A DNA stretch of 16,660 nt from NCBI GenBank assembly GCA_046541715.1, contig JBKHCS010000059.1, forward strand, positions 1 through 16,660. Reading direction: 5' to 3'. This document shows positions 14,417 to 16,660 of this stretch, piece after piece. Every line of letters begins with the position of its first letter. The first letter of the stretch is position 1. This DNA is from CAYPUT01 sp046541715. Lineage in GTDB: Bacteria; Spirochaetota; Spirochaetia; DSM-27196; PWMO01. The position numbers were made by a program, and so were the translations under genes. The notes beneath the pieces are model-generated. The model had not been told where the DNA came from. It made no database searches and saw nothing but the letters and a program-made list of their open reading frames with translations.

Positions 14417-14433
14417 TAGGTACGTTTTTTGCT
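14417..14433 (+). promoter_or_regulatory. Sigma-54-like -24/-12 promoter element for ftsH
   Basis: TAGGTACGTTTTTTGCT carries GG and GC exactly 10 bases apart and matches 11 of 14 specified positions of the sigma-54 consensus, including ACG after the -24 GG and the full TTGCT at -12. The predicted start near 14444 leaves about 25 bases before the GTG at 14469 and places the ribosome binding site inside the leader. No convincing -35/-10 pair was seen. The call is by eye. Confidence 0.45.
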
Positions 14434-14468
14434 GAGAATTCGTGAAGAATGTCGACCAGGAGGCATGA

Positions 14469-16475
14469 GTGAATACCAAGAATGATTCGTCGTGGAATAC
14501 GCCGATGGGCACCATCAATCGGGGCCAGTTCCGGTTCTCATTGTGGTTCTCCTTCGTCGCGATCACCGCGGTTCTAGCGGCAAACGCATGGTGGACGACA
14601 CAGCGAACGTACAACGATATCGAGTACAGCACGTTTCGAGACCTTATTGAAACCGGCGTAATTGAACGTGTCGAAATCGGTCCGAGCTTCTATCGAGGCT
14701 TCGTGGATTCGTCTCGCGATTTTGTTGATGCTCCGGATGTCGGCGGCGAAGCCGCTCCTGCCGCAAGGACCTCCGGCGGCCACCGAGGAGATCGGCCGAT
14801 TGTCTATCGGACGGTGGTCGTGGAGGACCCGGGGCTCATTCCACTGCTCGAAGAAAAGGACGTAGCGTACTACGCCGTGCCCCAACAAGAAAGCCCGCTC
14901 TTAACCTTCCTCGCGAGCTGGTTGTTTCCCTTTATTATCTTGATGGGCATCTGGCGCCTTGTCTTCAACCGAATCGGCCGCATGGGACCGGACGTCCTCT
15001 CACTTGGGCGAAATCGAGGGTTGATCGTATCCGAGGGGGAAACCGGTGTACGGTTCGACGACGTCGCCGGCTCCGAAGAAGCCAAAGTCGAGCTCGCCGA
15101 GGTGGTCGAGTTTCTCCGAACACCGGAGCGTTACACCGCGGTCGGCGGTCGGGTCCCGAAGGGCGTGCTCATGGTCGGAGCACCCGGGACGGGCAAGACA
15201 CTACTCGCCCGAGCCGTCGCCGGAGAGGCGGAAGTACCCTTCTTTCGAATGAGCGGTGCCGACTTTGTGGAGATGTTCGTTGGGGTAGGCGCGGCACGGG
15301 TGCGGGACCTCTTCCACCAGGCCCGGCAGAAAGCGCCGTGCATCATTTTCATCGATGAGCTCGACGCGATCGGAAAGAGCCGTGCCCAGCACTTCGGTGG
15401 AAACGACGAGCGCGAGCAAACTCTGAATCAGCTCCTTGTGGAAATGGACGGCTTCGACGCCCGAAGCGGAGTCATCGTCCTCGCTGCAACGAATCGTCCC
15501 GAGGTTCTTGACCCGGCACTGATGCGGCCGGGACGCTTCGACCGTCAGGTTCTTATCGACAAGCCCGATATCCGGGAGCGGGAAGCTATCCTGAGAAAAC
15601 ACGCCGAGACGGTGAATCTCGACGACAGCGTCGATTTGGGAGTCATTGCCGCCGCTACGCCCGGGCTCGTGGGCGCGGACCTTGCCAACATCGTAAACGA
15701 AGCGGCCCTGCTCGCGGTTCGCCAGGGGCGCGACCGGGTTCGGCAGGTCGACTTCGAAGAGGCCATCGAGAAGGCGGTCGCCGGTCTCAAGAAAAAGAAC
15801 CGGCTTATGAACCCGGAAGAGCGTCGTCGCGTGGCCTATCACGAGGCCGGACACGCCCTCGTGTCACTCCTAACGCCCGGTACGGATCCCGTGCGGAAGG
15901 TCTCGATCGTTCCCCGAGGGTTCGGTGCCCTTGGGTACACCTTGCAGCTTCCAACCGAGGATCGATACTTGCTAACCGAGGACGACCTTCTATCGCGGGT
16001 CGACGTGCTTCTCGCCGGTCGGGCCGCCGAGGAGGTGACCTTCGGTTCGATCTCCACCGGCGCCGCGGACGATATCACCAAGGCTACCGACATTATCCGC
16101 CGGATGTTCACCGAATTCGGCATGAGCAACGCGTTTCGAAACGTGTACCTTCCTTTCCGAAAGGATGGGCAGTTTCTCAACCACGGGTTTAGCCTCTCGC
16201 AAAGGGAGTTTGCCGAGGAGACACAGCGCTATATTGATACGGAGACGGCGCGGCTCGTCTCGGAGCGTTATAGTCGGGTTCTTTCGGTTCTTCGTGAACA
16301 TCGCGACAAACTCGAGCGAGTGGCTCGTGCACTGTTAGACCGAGAGGTTATCGACCGAGAGGAGCTCGAGCGAGTCGCCGGTCCGGCCGCGAACGCATCC
16401 CCCGGAAACTACGTCGGGAGCGAGGTGCAGCATGCAGAGAACAAATCGACCGTCGATGGCGTTGTTCGGAGTTAA
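14469..16475 (+). CDS. ftsH: ATP-dependent zinc metalloprotease FtsH
   Basis: The 668-residue product is a full-length FtsH. Two membrane helices (about 22-42 and 145-167) flank a periplasmic domain of about 100 residues. The AAA+ module shows Walker A GAPGTGKT (237-244), the pore motif F270-V-G, Walker B IIFIDE (292-297) and the second region of homology ATNRPEVLDPALMRPGRFDR with arginine fingers R356/R359. The M41 protease has HEAGH (458-462) and the third zinc ligand in ADDITKATD (about D535). It degrades misfolded and selected membrane proteins and short-lived regulators. The GTG start follows AGGAGG (14458-14463) by 5 bases; an ATG at 14465 is too close to that site and stops after six codons. 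The region around 80-115 of the periplasmic domain is a glycine/arginine-rich insert. It appears monocistronic in this window. Confidence 0.97.
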   Translation: MNTKNDSSWNTPMGTINRGQFRFSLWFSFVAITAVLAANAWWTTQRTYNDIEYSTFRDLIETGVIERVEIGPSFYRGFVDSSRDFVDAPDVGGEAAPAARTSGGHRGDRPIVYRTVVVEDPGLIPLLEEKDVAYYAVPQQESPLLTFLASWLFPFIILMGIWRLVFNRIGRMGPDVLSLGRNRGLIVSEGETGVRFDDVAGSEEAKVELAEVVEFLRTPERYTAVGGRVPKGVLMVGAPGTGKTLLARAVAGEAEVPFFRMSGADFVEMFVGVGAARVRDLFHQARQKAPCIIFIDELDAIGKSRAQHFGGNDEREQTLNQLLVEMDGFDARSGVIVLAATNRPEVLDPALMRPGRFDRQVLIDKPDIREREAILRKHAETVNLDDSVDLGVIAAATPGLVGADLANIVNEAALLAVRQGRDRVRQVDFEEAIEKAVAGLKKKNRLMNPEERRRVAYHEAGHALVSLLTPGTDPVRKVSIVPRGFGALGYTLQLPTEDRYLLTEDDLLSRVDVLLAGRAAEEVTFGSISTGAADDITKATDIIRRMFTEFGMSNAFRNVYLPFRKDGQFLNHGFSLSQREFAEETQRYIDTETARLVSERYSRVLSVLREHRDKLERVARALLDREVIDREELERVAGPAANASPGNYVGSEVQHAENKSTVDGVVRS

Positions 16476-16520
16476 TAAGCTAAGCTTAATGAGGCGGGGA
16501 GGGCGATGTTCCCCCTCCGC
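16476..16520 (+). terminator. Hairpins after ftsH, probable terminator region
   Basis: A 13-base palindrome (TAAGCT-A-AGCTTA, 16476-16488) starts directly after the stop. A stronger GC-rich stem follows: 16494-16503 pairs with 16511-16520 over a 7-base loop, with one G-T wobble and one A-C mismatch. No T-tract follows, so factor-independent termination is uncertain. The remaining bases to 16660 show no gene. Confidence 0.4.
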
Positions 16521-16660
16521 TGTCTGGGAGCCTGGTTGATCGCGGTTTCCGAACCCAGAAGAGCGCGGAGGCGGAGAGTTGCGGCGCTGCGCGTCTCGCG
16601 CCGCGCGTTTCAAGTCCTCTCTGAGACGGGTACTGCTGTCGGTTGACTGGTTATTGGAAA

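Noticed and set aside
16521..16660. GC-rich tail with short inverted repeats, considered as an RNA gene
   Set aside because: No cloverleaf, rRNA motif or other recognisable RNA structure could be assembled by eye.

Overview
The window reads as chromosomal DNA of a moderately GC-rich Gram-negative-type bacterium. The evidence is a periplasmic HtrA/DegP-type protease with a signal peptide, a full-length FtsH, an ABC-2 exporter with an exported accessory protein, and strong AGGAGG-type ribosome binding sites. I cannot name the organism from sequence alone. The heptad-repeat, tail-anchored coiled-coil protein at 2413-2814 resembles proteins seen in spirochaetes among others, but that is only a weak hint.

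Layout. (1) 1-3093 is an accessory, partly decayed stretch. It holds the tail of an unidentified gene, about 400 bases of broken frames, a 443-residue protein with two STAS-like domains and a C-terminal zinc ribbon, a non-coding gap with a small remnant, an orphan HicB-like mini-protein, a gene with seven 21-bp coiled-coil repeats, and a decayed IS21-type istB fragment. (2) 3094-8084 is a carbohydrate locus. A GH130-type mannoside phosphorylase/hydrolase and a GT4 glycosyltransferase fused to an alpha-toroid-like domain share one minus-strand operon. A second, canonical GT4 enzyme is transcribed divergently from them. (3) 8203-12610 is a tight minus-strand operon in transcription order htrA, NEW3-domain membrane-anchored protein, ABC ATPase, ABC-2 (NosY-like) permease, with 6-bp and 18-bp gaps and a 14-bp overlap. 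(4) 12611-13005 is a regulatory region between the htrA operon and a divergent MFS transporter of the YcaD-like type. (5) 14469-16475 is ftsH, followed by a possible terminator hairpin.

How it may work together. The two envelope quality-control proteases, HtrA (periplasm) and FtsH (inner membrane), lie within 2 kb of each other. Each is preceded at a suitable distance by a sequence resembling a sigma-54 -24/-12 promoter: 12653-12671 on the minus strand and 14417-14433 on the plus strand. Dyads or direct repeats lie upstream of both and could be activator sites. This shared-control idea is the most interesting regulatory hypothesis here and is unproven. The carbohydrate genes look like a synthesis/turnover module for a mannose- or glucose-containing polymer or compatible solute, but the substrate cannot be read from the sequence.

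No rRNA, tRNA, CRISPR array or intact mobile element was recognised.
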